From Candidatus Bipolaricaulota bacterium (GTDB taxonomy: Bacteria > Bipolaricaulota > Bipolaricaulia > Bipolaricaulales > Bipolaricaulaceae), in contig JALHJZ010000002.1 of the NCBI GenBank assembly GCA_022838705.1, positions 1 to 64,000 of the forward strand: DNA of 64,000 nucleotides, given 5' to 3'. The translations under genes were made by a program, and so were the position numbers. Positions within the stretch are counted from its first letter, which is position 1; each line of letters starts with the position of its first letter. The notes below the pieces were generated by a model. The model saw only the letters and a list, made by a program, of their open reading frames with translations. It did not search any database and was not told the origin of the DNA. This document shows, one piece after another, positions 63,845 through 64,000 of this stretch.

Positions 63845-64000
63845 CTACCGGCGGCCGGCGAGGGCCATCGCGAGAAGCCCCCCGGCCTTGACCATCCGCC
63901 GCTCGCGCTCGGAGAGCTCAGCCCGGACGGGGATCTCCGTCCCCTTAGTAAGGTTGCGCACTACGAGCGGGCGGGTGAGGTCGGAGATGTCGATCTCCAG
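63845..64000 (-). CDS. Aconitate hydratase-like protein, C-terminal end (partial)
   Basis: The last 51 residues of a gene that begins beyond the window. VVRNLTKGTEIPVRAELSER followed by AGGLLAMAL resembles the end of aconitase family proteins (xxxLTxRQxxxxxAGGLLN-like). Its place before iclR-icd-aclBA supports aconitase over isopropylmalate isomerase, but the evidence is short. Confidence 0.65.
   Translation of the reverse strand: MEIDISDLTRPLVVRNLTKGTEIPVRAELSERERRMVKAGGLLAMALAGRR

Overview
The window is GC-rich bacterial chromosome, tightly packed, with many 4-bp ATGA/GTGA/TTGA stop-start overlaps. It reads as a deep-branching, outer-membrane-bearing anaerobe. Lipoprotein signals, small PorV-type barrels ending in Phe or Leu and a very large barrel-like protein point to a diderm envelope. 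ATP-citrate lyase (both subunits), a single-chain GlyRS, a THEP1-type NTPase and MGDG-synthase-like glycosylation would fit a lineage such as Bipolaricaulota (Acetothermia/OP1). That placement is inference from gene content and style only; no rRNA is present.

Layout. 1-210: tail of an IS5-type transposase. 317-6259: murJ, then on the minus strand ftsH-dxr and an Rrf2 / MIP18-like / Cys-rich protein cluster. 6338-17033: an envelope or secretion block. A subtilisin-like protease with a T9SS/FlgD-type C-terminal domain overlaps a PorV-like barrel gene and a 1284-residue barrel protein with an inserted propeller. Facing it is a second pair, a PKD/repeat protein with the same kind of C-terminal domain followed by another PorV-like gene. 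17370-23574: eno-ftsB-dnaE-yvcK operon. 23631-25070: a lipoprotein with a long leader and a tiny Cys-Gly-Cys peptide gene with its own strong promoter. 25092-28133: glyQS and malQ. 28208-35373: LOG protein, lipoproteins including an Ig-domain foldase, double GNAT, ybaN, an MGDG-synthase-like glycosyltransferase, tRNA-Pro(GGG) and a broken ABC-F gene.

35650-45620: MFS carrier, THEP1 NTPase, then a long minus-strand run (DUF4139 protein, small protein, phosphohexomutase, leuS, two glycosyltransferases, PlsC-type acyltransferase). 45780-48923: TetR, radical SAM and patatin genes with an operator-like inverted repeat at the tetR start. 48936-54089: a GT2 gene with its own promoter, then rho-M23 peptidase-murA-hflX. 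54265-57300: PadR regulator, ABC exporter pair and a TauE-type permease. 57322-64000: nucleotide cyclase, then aconitase(partial)-iclR-icd-aclB-aclA, i.e. the citrate half of a reductive TCA cycle or a citrate-cleavage route.

The most interesting items are the two cargo-plus-PorV cassettes around a giant barrel protein (a possible type 9-like secretion set), the 18-residue peptide gene, and a recurring TANNNT box 7-10 nt before start codons that suggests leaderless mRNAs.
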